Origin: Seison nebaliae
Lineage: Eukaryota > Rotifera > Pararotatoria > Seisonacea > Seisonidae
Assembly (NCBI GenBank): GCA_023231475.1
Contig: JALJEE010001503.1
Coordinates: 1 to 64,000, forward strand
Direction: 5' to 3'
Length of the DNA stretch: 64,000 nt
Position 1 is the first letter of the stretch. Each line of letters opens with the position of its first letter. The translations under genes and the position numbers were made by a program. The notes below the pieces were generated by a model. That model was not told where the DNA came from and did no database searches. It saw nothing but the letters and a program-made list of their open reading frames with translations. Shown piece by piece: positions 22,817-33,379 of this stretch.

Positions 22817-24084
22817 ATGGCGAAATTGGAAGCGATGGAAATAATGCCATCATCGAATTTTGATACAAAATTGAAAATGTCTCAAAAAAAATTTAATCCA
22901 TTCACAACTCGAAAACTGGAGCCGGTATTTGGTTATTGATGATTGTCATTGAAAATTTTAAAATTAAAATATTAAATTTTTCCAGCTTCTGATACCGATG
23001 ATAAAAAGAGATCTCAATCGATGAAGAATGCAAAGAGTTTGCACAAGAATTTAATGTCGTTATGGAGGAAGCAAGATGCGAGAGTTGGTGATGATATCGA
23101 CAAGATTCTCATTCAAATAAAAGTTTCAAATTAATTTATTCACAATTTAAATTTAAAACAAATAATAATAATTACAGAAAGAATGTATCAATTTGAATTT
23201 CATGCCAGATGAAGCAACTGATATTATGGCACCAGAATTATTATTAATGAGTTACATATTTGTGTATAATTAATTAAATCTAATTATTTGCATTTTTAGG
23301 AGATGTATTAGAAATTAGTACGATGAGAGCGATTGATCGTAAAGATGTGGAACAATTTGAAAAACAATATGATCAATTGACATCATATTATAATGATTAT
23401 GGATCATTACTTCAACAATCCGCTACTTATACTCAAATGAAAGGATTATATCTTTTATTTCTATTAGCGAAGAATCGTTTAGCTGAATTTCATGCCGTTT
23501 AGTCATTTTTTAAAATTGATTTGAACCAAATTAATAATTTGATGATAATTTGATGATAAATGGAAAATAGGCAATTGAGTCCATCGATCCAAATCTTCTT
23601 CAAGATGATGTTTATATTCAACATCCAATTCAATTGGAACAACATTTGACGGAAGGCAGTTATCACAAAATCTTTTTAGCCAAAGCCAATTTACCATCAG
23701 AACGGTATGGATTATTCATCGATCTCTTACTTGATACGATACGGAATGAGATCGGTCGTGGAATTCAGGAATCTTATAAGAAAATGAAAGTATCGGAAGC
23801 GAGACGTATGTTATTTTTCGGGGAGAAAGATGATAAATCATTTCGAAAATATATCGAGAAAGTTTTTTCTTTTTTAAATTTTTTTTTCGAATTTTCATTT
23901 TATTTTTTTTGAAATATAGAATCGATGGAAATTTAATGAGAAGAAAGATTATTTAGTTTTTGATGTAGTGGAGAAGGATAAAGATGTTAATCCGAATGAT
24001 ATCGCTACACCATTATCCATTCCAGTGAAGGATGTCGGTCTTCGTTTATTGGACTATGCTAAACAATTAGAAAGAATTATTTAA
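22817..24084 (+). CDS. PSMD8: 26S proteasome regulatory subunit Rpn12/PSMD8
   Basis: Six exons: 22817-22931, 22986-23122, 23178-23250, 23300-23496, 23571-23861 and 23920-24084. All phases match, giving 325 residues. Rpn12 is a PCI-domain subunit of the proteasome 19S lid. Family blocks are clear: MKGLYLLFLLAKNRLAEFH, VYIQHPIQLEQ, EGSYHKIFLAKANLPSERY, IDLLLDTIRNEI, SEARRMLFF, and a C-terminal helix ending LDYAKQLERII. The N-terminus is about 55 residues longer than the core family and begins in a separate small exon; that exon is joined by a donor at 22932, which keeps frame. Introns are 49-74 bp, and all begin GTT. MMAA follows on the same strand after 206 bp. Confidence 0.94.
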
Positions 24085-24290
24085 TTATTCTTCACTCTCC
24101 AATTTCTTTAAGAAATTCAACTTTAAAAATCGACATATTTCCTCATTGACTTCATTAACTGACATGAGATTGAATAATTAAAATTTCTTATAATTTTTTT
24201 TTAAACATTCAAAAATTTATTATAATTTTTCCTTTCTATATTTCCTTCATTTAATTAAGAAAATTTTTTTTGTGGTAGAATTGTTAATGA

Positions 24291-25629
24291 ATGAATCGAT
24301 TACATTCCGTTCAGAAATGGTATTTAAAAAAATTGATGGGAGAGTTGTTGTCGAATGATGTGAAATTGAGAAGATCGGCATTGAGTCGTTCGATAACATT
24401 AATAGAAAGTGGAAATGTTAATGGAACGATTAGAAGACAATATGGACAATTGAAACCGAATTTAGTTTAAATTTATTTTCATCAAATTATTTTTTTGATG
24501 ATATTTGAAAGGAAATGAATTGTGAGAAATTGAGATCATCAGCTACTTGTCTTCAATTGTTTATGGATGAGATTTGTTCGAAAACATCTAAACAAAAACG
24601 AACGATTCGTTTGGGATTTACCGGTGCACCTGGTGCTGGTAAATCGACATTTATCGATTCATTCGGATCATATCTCTCCGACGAGTATTCATTGAAAGTT
24701 GCCGTTCTCACAATTGATCCATCATCAGATGTTGGTGGTGGTTCAATTTTAGGTGACAAAACAAGAATGAGTTCATTATCAATAAAAAATGATTCTTTTA
24801 TTCGTTCGTCACCATCGAAAAATTCGTTAGGTGGAATCGCTCCTGTAACATACGAAACGATTCTCTTATGTGAAGCTGCTCGATATGATATCGTATTAAT
24901 TGAATCAGTAGGTTTAATTAAAATATTTGATAAATGTCAATTTGGTTTTTAGGTGTGGGACAATCAGAATCAGAAATTCGAGATGTTTCCGATTTCCTTC
25001 TTCTATTAGTTCCACCTGGAAGTGGCGATAATGTACAAGGTAAATATTTATGATATTAATTAATTTAAAAATTAAAAAATTTATTAAATATTTGAAGGAA
25101 TTAAGAAAGGAATAATGGAACATATTGATGGAATTTGTGTGACTAAGAGTGATGGTGATTTGATACCGTCAGCGAGGAGAACATATTCAGAATATCAGTC
25201 AGCAATTCGTCTTTATTCAAATGAAGAGAAAAATATAAAAGTTTATAAAATTAATATTTAAAATATTTTTTATTTATTATTAAAATTAAAATTATCATGA
25301 TTATAATTCCAGATATTTATGACGAGTGCGAAAAAGGATGAAGGGATGGAAAATTTATGGAATTATTTAAATAAATTTTCTATCGATCAATTAACGTCCA
25401 TACGTCAGGAACAGAAAACGAAATGGTTCGATTGATAATTTCGAAAGTTCGAAAAGTAAAATTTTCTTTAATCAGGTTCCGTCGTCATTTCCTGCAACGA
25501 ATTGTGAATGAGTCGAAAGAATTCCTTTCGACGAATCATTCAAAATATCATCAAGTAGTTGGTAGTCCATATTATGTGGTGGAAGAAGAATTGAATCGTT
25601 TTATGAAATTTTTAAAAGAAAAAAAATAA
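24291..25629 (+). CDS. MMAA: MMAA-type GTPase, methylmalonyl-CoA mutase chaperone
   Basis: Six exons: 24291-24464, 24512-24911, 24953-25039, 25098-25240, 25313-25425 and 25476-25629; 356 residues in consistent phase. MMAA (ArgK/MeaB family) is a mitochondrial G3E GTPase that loads adenosylcobalamin onto methylmalonyl-CoA mutase and protects it. Seen here are the P-loop [14 protein letters not shown], the VLTIDPSSD switch, [36 protein letters not shown] (spliced through a 41-bp intron to GVGQSE), [10 protein letters not shown] and the nucleotide-specificity motif TKSDGD. A short basic N-terminus could be a transit peptide. The donor of intron 1 could alternatively be at 24417. The start lies 14 nt after a pyrimidine-rich acceptor-like site, and PSMD8 ends only 206 bp upstream, which suggests an operon-like arrangement. 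The stop codon overlaps AATAAA. Confidence 0.93.
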
Positions 25630-25631
25630 AA

Positions 25632-26019
25632 TTATTTTTGTCTTCGATCTCGATTGATTATGGTGATATGTTGACCAGACAATTCTCTTCGAATTTCTGA
25701 GGGGAAAGTTCCACTGACAGAAATGGCATAAACTCCCGGAACAAACGAGTCAATTTGTTGCCATTTACCCACCCAACTATTACGAGGATCCATCAGACTG
25801 ATCATTCCATCATATTTACTTGACGTACAAGTTATTGAACGATCTTCACTTCCTCCGATTTGGAGAAAAGGACAATTGGGACAACCACTTTCAGTAAATT
25901 GGGTTGGAGTCTTTCCAAATAATAATTAGAAAATTTTGTAAAAATTTCGATGTAACTTTTATTAACGAACATCCAAGACATGCTCGACCTTGTTTCAAAT
26001 CCGATACAACATGTTCCAT
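25632..26019 (-). CDS. SUPT4H1: Transcription elongation factor SPT4
   Basis: Two exons, 25957-26019 and 25632-25910, with a 46-bp intron; 113 residues, close to the family length of about 117. SPT4 pairs with SPT5 as DSIF, which controls RNA polymerase II pausing and processivity. The four-Cys zinc finger is intact (RACLGC, then SGCPNC), followed by TCTSSKYDGMISLMDP, SWVGKWQ and PGVYAISVSGTFP. Its stop codon lies 2 bp from the MMAA stop on the other strand, so the two 3' UTRs must overlap the neighbour's coding sequence. An acceptor-like TTTTAG lies 22 nt before the ATG. Confidence 0.93.
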
Positions 26020-27690
26020 TTCTTTCTTGGAAATATTATTAGCTAAAATTTTAAATTATTTCTTATGAAAATTTGAATTTATTTGAATTGGATAGTCTAA
26101 ATGTTAATGTCATTATCGTTTGGATGCCGTAAATGAATTTTACTGTTTTTTTATTGAATTTATTTCCGTTAAATTGAAAAAGATTTTGAAGGAAAATTAA
26201 GTTCATTTCTTATTATTTCGATGAAAACATTATTGTTTTCTTAGAGAACTGTTATTGGGAGTGTAGACGTATCGAAATGATATTTTAAAGATAATTTCTT
26301 TTTTCTCATATAGATTGAGCATTTGACATTGAAGTTGCAAGTTGAGAATGAATATGAACAGTTGTTTTATTCAAATTTAATGTTATTAGAATCGATATCA
26401 CGAAATGTTGTTAATACGTCTCAATCCCGTTAAAATCATTGAAGAAATCACTTGAGATTAAAATTGGATATTGTTCATTTTATTTGTGTGGGGAGAAAGA
26501 AATTTATTCTCAATTGTTGATGAGTTGTTCGACTGAAGTGAAAAGAAGAATTGGCTGAACTTGGATAATTAATGAGTTTGTTGTTCATGCATTTTTCTTC
26601 TTGAGAGTTGTATAATTTAGTACTGGGAGGGAGGGAGAAGTGAACGGTTTCGAATAGAAATTAATATTGAATTGACGATTAGATTAATAGTTACATGAAT
26701 GATAATCGGTTAAAAGAAATGTGTATCAACAACATTTAATTGACGTCATCAAATCGATGGTTGTTCCAAGAGTTAAATAATCCTTACAAATTATTAAACG
26801 TCGAGGGCAATTAGAGAACGGTTTAATGTTCTGCTATTGTCAAAGTATTGGGAAGAAATGAGAAAATTATAAGAAATAAATGGATTTTGTTGGTGAAAAA
26901 AGATAAGAATTGATAATGTTTATTTTAATTAATTTTATTAAGTGACATTGATCGAAATAAATAAATAGATGAAATGAGATCGTAACATTGTTACTTTGCT
27001 AAACTGATAGTGTTTAACTATTCCCTCATTTAACTCATTCATCCATTAATATATCATGACATAATATTACCTTAATTTCTCAAATGTAAATTATCATCAT
27101 TCTCCGCATTATCGTCGTTATTCGGATGGAGGAAAAAATGAATAAACACTAAACGAATCTCACACATAAAATATTATGGATTCATATCACTAATTATCGG
27201 ATTTTCGTCTTGAGATTTCTTATCGATCAATTTCCGCTTCTTACAATTTTCATTACAATCATTCTATTCTCTTAAAATTCATTAATTTCCTTCGAAAGAA
27301 CGCGTCATCTTATCCAACTAACGTATCTGATGATAAGTATCATAATTTTTTTGATTTTCAAAAATTTTCGAAAAATCTTTCGAATTATCTATATCTGGTA
27401 AGAGAATGCAACTTCCTATTGTTCCGTTATAATTGCCGTGCTTTCCCATCCACAACTTTCATAGTAATCACATTTAATTCGAGATGTATATTTAGTTGAA
27501 ATATTCGCGAATGACTAACGGTGAAAAGAATAGATATTGTGTGTGTCAGTAGATACGGATATCGAACGGGATTTATTCATGAAAAGAAGAAACAATAAAA
27601 ATAGAAATATGAAAAATGAAGAAGAAAGAATAGAAGTGAAGAATGAATGAAGAATGATAATTGATGAAGATGATGGTGTTCTTTCTTTTA

Positions 27691-27706
27691 CCACCACCAC
27701 TACCAT

Positions 27707-27739
<33 letters not shown>

Positions 27740-27762
27740 AACTACTAGAAGTAGTAGTAGTT
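27691..27762. repeat. (TAC)n microsatellite with inverted end
   Basis: About ten TAC/ACT repeats end in AACTACTAGAAGTAGTAGTAG, so the right end can pair back on the array. The minus-strand poly-Val ORF here is the repeat translated. Confidence 0.8.
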
Positions 27763-28728
27763 CTCCAATATTTGAAGCAATTGATGAAATCATAGCGAAT
27801 AGGTAAATGGATAACTAAGGAAACTAATGTACTAAATATTGGTTACATAGCGTTTTAGTGAACTATTTCGCTTTTGAAAGGGATCGATGCAGATTATGGG
27901 TGCAAGAAAGAATGGAAAGTAACAGAAAATTCATTTAATTTTCGACCAGAAAGAGAATTGAAGCGTTAAGAATATACGAACAGAAAATGTCCCGTTTCGC
28001 CCATTCACCAAGAAGAAAACACAGATCGCTATTCACATCCAATTTCCCTTTTCCTTTCAACTTTTCATATGTAGCGAATAATGGATGATGATGATATTCT
28101 AATGAAATCACTGCAATGATTCAATATGTTTTGATTATGTACCTTTTCTCCTTTCTAATTTAAATATTCATTGATACTCTTTTTGATGGTGAATCATGTC
28201 GAAAAGTGTTTTCATCAACAATTTGATCTTTTCACTTCGATACCTGAATTATTTATTTCACTTTCTAAACTTCTCATCTCATTTCTTGAAAATATTAATG
28301 GGATGATTTAAATGAATATATCCGGACAGTTAAAGGAGAGAAAGAGGAACTATAATAATATCATTCTATGTCTAACTGACGAATGGGAGATATGAGTAAC
28401 TTTCGTTTTTTTTTTACTTTTAGTCAATTCATTTGAATAAAATATATTATTTGATAAGGAATTGACCGATGTCTGCCCATGTCGTGTGAGGATGAATTGT
28501 CCAATTAATCGATATTGGTCGAGAATTGGACTAGGTTAAAAGAATATTAATTAATGTTCTTTCGCCCAGATGTATGGGAAGAGAATTGGACGGTTTGGTT
28601 AAGAAATGGGCAATATGTAAACGACGAAAATAAGATTTAATAAGCGACGTATAGTGTACGTAGAGATATGGATTTATTTCTACGTATAGATGAGTAAGAT
28701 TAGACGAAAACTATTAATGAAGAACGTG

Positions 28729-28775
28729 TATAAAATTAGAGTGTAATGTTTGCATCTAAATAAATTTATTCAGTC
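28729..28775 (+). promoter_or_regulatory. Candidate TATA plus initiator
   Basis: TATAAAA (28729-28735) is followed about 40 bp later by TCAGTC, on the strand of the CABIT gene and about 200 bp before its ATG. The match is to generic animal core-promoter motifs only. Confidence 0.28.
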
Positions 28776-28970
28776 GTCTTCATATGCAAGTAAACCAATG
28801 AAGCGTGGATGATATTTGGGGAGAAGTTCTAGCAAAAAAAAAATAAATATTTATCATTCTTACTATCATTCTTAACTTTAATAGACGGCCAATAATAGCA
28901 ATCATAGGTAACGCTCGATAAATAGAGTTGGATCTCTATTGACGATTGGAAACCTCAAATTCGAATTATC

Positions 28971-31900
28971 ATGAGTAAGACACAATCCTTACTATCAGCC
29001 TGTGATTGGAGTAAGCAACGATTTACTAGTTTAGCGCAAATCGACTCTTTTCCCGCCGTCGTCAAATGCGTCTCCAACAAAAGTACGTCAGCTAGTTTAA
29101 GTACTACTCTGTCTCCTAATCATGGCAAATGCATCAACTTCAACGGAATGCCACCGTTATTACGAACGAACGATGTTCTCTATTTACACGAACGTCGTCC
29201 CAAACAACGTTACGTGATGTGTCAATGTATCAAATTTCGAACATCGAATATTACGAATCGAATAAAGAAATCCGGTTTGAATATGGATGACGTTCGGAGT
29301 CATGTCGTCGGAATGTTATCGATACCGGTCACTTATCGTGGCTGGTTCGAAGTTTTATCAGAGGACGGTGACAGTGTCAAACCGTTCGGAAGTATCGAAG
29401 AGATGTTACAAGTAAGAATTCCCACAGCATTCTTACTTCGATGTAACATTAAAGTTGATTTGATGATCGATGAAAAGAAGAAGGACGGTGATGGTAAGGA
29501 AGATGGTGAGGAGATTGGAGAAAATGATGAAAGTAATACCGAGAAGAAACAAACGGAAAGTAAACAAATCGTTTTGAAAGCTGGAATGAAACTCACAATA
29601 AAAACGGCACATGATATCATCAAAAACGGTGCCACATTCATCACTTGTGAAACGACCGATCATGTCCTGGTGAAAGTTCCACGAAATTTATCAGGTCGAT
29701 TCTCATCAATAAGTAAACTGGAGAATATATCGGGCGTATCGTTATTGGATGATTTATGTGCTAAATTTCGATTACCAATTAATGTTCAATTAGTATATGG
29801 TCGTCCACCGAATACGAATAAGAAAGTACCAGATCTTCCCAATCTCTTCCGTCCAATTCTTCGACTACTTTATTTATACGAAGATGATTATGTTTTAGCT
29901 TATCAGAGTGGCTCGATCGAACAACAAGCTGTGATGATCGGATTACATCCATCAAACATACCATTGATGGGAAACGATTGCCGATTAGTACAGGCAGTAA
30001 ATATCGAACAATTGAGAGAGAATTCACATTTTTTATCGTTGAAATATCATTGCTCCCAAACGGATATGAGTAACACTATGCAACTTCAAGAGAGATTCTA
30101 TCATTATTATCTTCGTTCGTTCATCGAAATAACAAAAGATTTGAAATCGATGGATGAACATTCAACTTTCTTCCGTCTACATCATCAGTTTTTAAAACGG
30201 TTTTTCGATTTCTCTTATAAACTCCAATCAACAGGACAAGCAACAGAGAATTGTTTGAAACTTCATCAACAACAAACAATTGACAAGTTGAAAGAAGAAT
30301 ACGCGAAATTATATGAGAAATCATCGAAATCATCATCGAAGAAGAATTCGTCAGTTACGACGAATAACGAGGAAATTGATGACGCTGAAATTAATGGTCT
30401 TTACGAATATGTGAGAACTGGCGTGTTGACATTACAATTAAAGAAAACTTTAAACTTACACTCTTCCGATCATAATAATACGAATATAAATTACAGAAAA
30501 TTAAATAATCGAAACAACAACAACAACAATAATGAACAGAACTATTATTTCAATAGTATAAATCATATGTATCGAGGGAAGGATTATATTGAAAAGTTTA
30601 ATATAGATAATTCGGGCAAATCGAATCGAAATAAAACGAAACACAATAAAATAAATCAAACGGCGACAATGCCGGGCGAATCAGGAAATTACGGTGGTCA
30701 ATTTGATAATTATTTCCATCATCAGAAAGTGAATGATACGTTGTGTCATCGTCACGTGCATAACCATCATTATGGTAATGATAAGAAGAAGAATGAAAGT
30801 AATAATAAGAGTCATAATCATCATCATCCGAGACATTATCGAAGTCATATGAAATATTTAGATAATCATCATCGAAATAATTCAAATCATATTATCAGAA
30901 ATATTGAAGAAGATCGTAATAAATCGGTTGATACGACAGAGAATAATCGAAAGAAAAAACAGAAATCGAATGTCCCTCTCTCTTCTACGGCGACAACGGC
31001 AACGACAGCAACAACAGCACCATCGTTAGATAATAAGAAGAAACTGCCGAAGAATTGTAAGAATCAAAAAGTTGATTTTTATTTTGATGTTAAATATTTT
31101 ACAGATAACAAGAATGATGGGAAACAACATCATCGTCATAAGGATCATCATCATCGTCATCAGATAAAACCGTCGTCATTACAAAATCAAACGGAAAATA
31201 AATTGAATAAGAAAATTAAAGAGAAATCGAATAATAAATCAGAATATTCTGATTTGGAGGAGACTCATAATACGATAACGAATCGAAGTCGAATGAGAAA
31301 TAAGAAATTGGATGATAATAAATTAGATACGATGACTGGTGGTCATTCTTCTTATAAGTCGAAGAGTGATAAATCAACAAAGAATAAGAAAAGTAAATCG
31401 AAATCATCTAAAAAATCTCGTCATGTTTCAACCAATTCCACATTAAGTAGTACCGACTCCTCCATATCCAATCCGTCGATTACATCATCATACGATGTAC
31501 CCTCAACGACGGATATGGATATGATGGGTGAGAAGGATATTCAGAAATTATCGAAAAAAATCGATAAGAAATCGAAAATTTCAAAATTCAAACATAAATT
31601 GAAAGATAATGATAAGGAATTATTTGAATTGTTCAAAAGTAATTTGGTACAATTGAGACAACAGACGAATTTGAAGAGTCCATTAAAATCGACGACAATA
31701 TCAGGAAAACAACATAAGAAGAATAGTAGTGATGATATGATTATACGATTGATGAGACAATGGATCTCTTCACATATCGTGGATAAGAGTTCGAGTTCAA
31801 CGAAAAATAAGAAAAATAAATCTGAAAAAAATAATTATAATTCAAATAATAATAATAATAGTAAAACAGATACGGAATTGTTAGATCCGAATAATATCGA

Positions 31901-33170
31901 GAACAATTTATTATTTGATAATGCTCATCCCAGCTTGTCCACAACAACAACAGCAACAACAACAAGATTACATAGTAAGAAGAATAATAATGAGAATCAT
32001 TCGAAGAATAAGATAATGAGGAAACATTCGAATAAATTGAAATATAATTTTCATAATAAAATCGAAGATACGACGACAAAATTGAAGAATCGTTCAAAGA
32101 AATTCAATTCAAATAAACGTAGTCGAACTGGTACGTCGATGTTTGTGAGTAATTTGGGTGCACATAAAAGGAGTCATAGTTTATCAGTACCTTCCGTCAA
32201 TCAAATCTATTCGAGATCATCTTCATCCAAACATCATTCGTCATCGAAGCGGATATCGTCAAAAAACAGATCACCAAAACGTCGGGATAAATTCAAATTA
32301 TCATCAGAGAATAGTTCATATCATCATCGATTTCATCCGGAATATCGGAATGGAATTAATAATGATCGATATGTTCATGCTGGTGGAGCAGTTACAGATA
32401 CATATGATGATTGTATCACTTACTCCACGAATAATACGACATATGAAAAGAATTTGAATGGGAATTATAATAATAATCATAGGAAATTCTTTCAAAGATT
32501 CTATTCGAATGCGGCCACTCCTCATCAACAACATTCAGTTACATCCACCGACCTAATCGCTCCCCAATACCAGACGCCATTTTTCTATTCGTCGTATGGT
32601 GAACAGAATATGAATAACAATAACAATACTCATTTATCGAATGAGGAACCGTTGATAAAAGGAGCAATTAATATCAATAAAGAATTTAATGATAATCGCA
32701 ACACAAACAACAACAACAACAACAGTGCTAACAAGAATAATAATCAAAAGAATGAGAAAATGAAGAAATCATCATTCAATTATAAGAGAAATCCATTTCG
32801 AGATGACAATTATCAGCAACTGAAACAACAACAACAACAACAGCTTCCAAATTATTCTTTGTCAAACAATTATTATTCTCATGATGAAGGTGACAAATTT
32901 AATAATGTTCCTTATTTCTTAAAACGATACACGCCCAATATACCGACAACGCGCACCGACGATGACGATGAGATGAAGAACACTCGAAATAACGTGTCTT
33001 TATCTAAATCTCATGGATTTCTCATGAATCAGAAGTATCAGACGAAACTTCTGGGAAACAACACAGCCGATCATGGTAAAGCATATTTCGCTTTGGATAA
33101 AACAAAAAGAAATCTTCAACATTCCAAATCTCTGAAACATTCCACGAAAGAATTATTGAATTATTCATAA
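28971..33170 (+). CDS. CABIT-domain protein (Serrano/GAREM-like), low-complexity tail
   Basis: One uninterrupted ORF of 1399 residues from ATG 28971. Residues about 25-345 match the CABIT (all-beta) domain of Themis, GAREM and insect Serrano. Seen are LLRTNDVLYLHE, the core block SIPVTYRGWFEVLSEDG, SIEEMLQVRIPTAFLL, a second half with VKVPRNLSGRFSSISKLE, LPINVQLVYGRPP, and a strand ending RLVQAVNIEQL. An acidic Lys/Glu insertion at about 165-200 separates strands. Residues 375-460 form a charged helical segment. Beyond about 480 the protein is almost entirely low-complexity: Asn, Lys, Ser, His-rich (HNHHH-type) and Gln runs, basic overall. CABIT proteins are signalling adaptors that often bind Grb2; here the Pro-rich Grb2 motifs are not evident. 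The long single exon is unusual in a window full of small introns. Confidence 0.82.
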   Translation: MSKTQSLLSACDWSKQRFTSLAQIDSFPAVVKCVSNKSTSASLSTTLSPNHGKCINFNGMPPLLRTNDVLYLHERRPKQRYVMCQCIKFRTSNITNRIKKSGLNMDDVRSHVVGMLSIPVTYRGWFEVLSEDGDSVKPFGSIEEMLQVRIPTAFLLRCNIKVDLMIDEKKKDGDGKEDGEEIGENDESNTEKKQTESKQIVLKAGMKLTIKTAHDIIKNGATFITCETTDHVLVKVPRNLSGRFSSISKLENISGVSLLDDLCAKFRLPINVQLVYGRPPNTNKKVPDLPNLFRPILRLLYLYEDDYVLAYQSGSIEQQAVMIGLHPSNIPLMGNDCRLVQAVNIEQLRENSHFLSLKYHCSQTDMSNTMQLQERFYHYYLRSFIEITKDLKSMDEHSTFFRLHHQFLKRFFDFSYKLQSTGQATENCLKLHQQQTIDKLKEEYAKLYEKSSKSSSKKNSSVTTNNEEIDDAEINGLYEYVRTGVLTLQLKKTLNLHSSDHNNTNINYRKLNNRNNNNNNNEQNYYFNSINHMYRGKDYIEKFNIDNSGKSNRNKTKHNKINQTATMPGESGNYGGQFDNYFHHQKVNDTLCHRHVHNHHYGNDKKKNESNNKSHNHHHPRHYRSHMKYLDNHHRNNSNHIIRNIEEDRNKSVDTTENNRKKKQKSNVPLSSTATTATTATTAPSLDNKKKLPKNCKNQKVDFYFDVKYFTDNKNDGKQHHRHKDHHHRHQIKPSSLQNQTENKLNKKIKEKSNNKSEYSDLEETHNTITNRSRMRNKKLDDNKLDTMTGGHSSYKSKSDKSTKNKKSKSKSSKKSRHVSTNSTLSSTDSSISNPSITSSYDVPSTTDMDMMGEKDIQKLSKKIDKKSKISKFKHKLKDNDKELFELFKSNLVQLRQQTNLKSPLKSTTISGKQHKKNSSDDMIIRLMRQWISSHIVDKSSSSTKNKKNKSEKNNYNSNNNNNSKTDTELLDPNNIENNLLFDNAHPSLSTTTTATTTRLHSKKNNNENHSKNKIMRKHSNKLKYNFHNKIEDTTTKLKNRSKKFNSNKRSRTGTSMFVSNLGAHKRSHSLSVPSVNQIYSRSSSSKHHSSSKRISSKNRSPKRRDKFKLSSENSSYHHRFHPEYRNGINNDRYVHAGGAVTDTYDDCITYSTNNTTYEKNLNGNYNNNHRKFFQRFYSNAATPHQQHSVTSTDLIAPQYQTPFFYSSYGEQNMNNNNNTHLSNEEPLIKGAININKEFNDNRNTNNNNNNSANKNNNQKNEKMKKSSFNYKRNPFRDDNYQQLKQQQQQQLPNYSLSNNYYSHDEGDKFNNVPYFLKRYTPNIPTTRTDDDDEMKNTRNNVSLSKSHGFLMNQKYQTKLLGNNTADHGKAYFALDKTKRNLQHSKSLKHSTKELLNYS

Positions 33171-33379
33171 AATTTTTTCTTTCCATTTCATTTGTATTCA
33201 TTTAAATCAACAAATTCTTCCCAACTTAATCATGTCCATCATATTTATTAACAATATCTCGTCCGTTCCTACACAAAAATTCAAACGGAAATGCTTAATA
33301 TTTTGAAAAATTCAAATTTATTAATAAATGTCCAATATTCACTTATCGGAAAAAAGAGTTTCTACAGGAAATTCCCTTT

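Larger units (their letters stand above)
26020..28970. other. Long upstream region of CABIT gene
   Basis: A 2.95-kb stretch with no gene I can support. It contains a (TAC)n tract (27691-27762) whose end is self-complementary. It also contains a TATAAAA at 28729-28735 followed by TCAGTC at 28770, about 200-240 bp before the CABIT start codon, a plausible core promoter. Confidence 0.45.

Noticed and set aside
27515-27793. Minus-strand poly-Val ORF
   Set aside because: It is the translation of the (TAC)n microsatellite.
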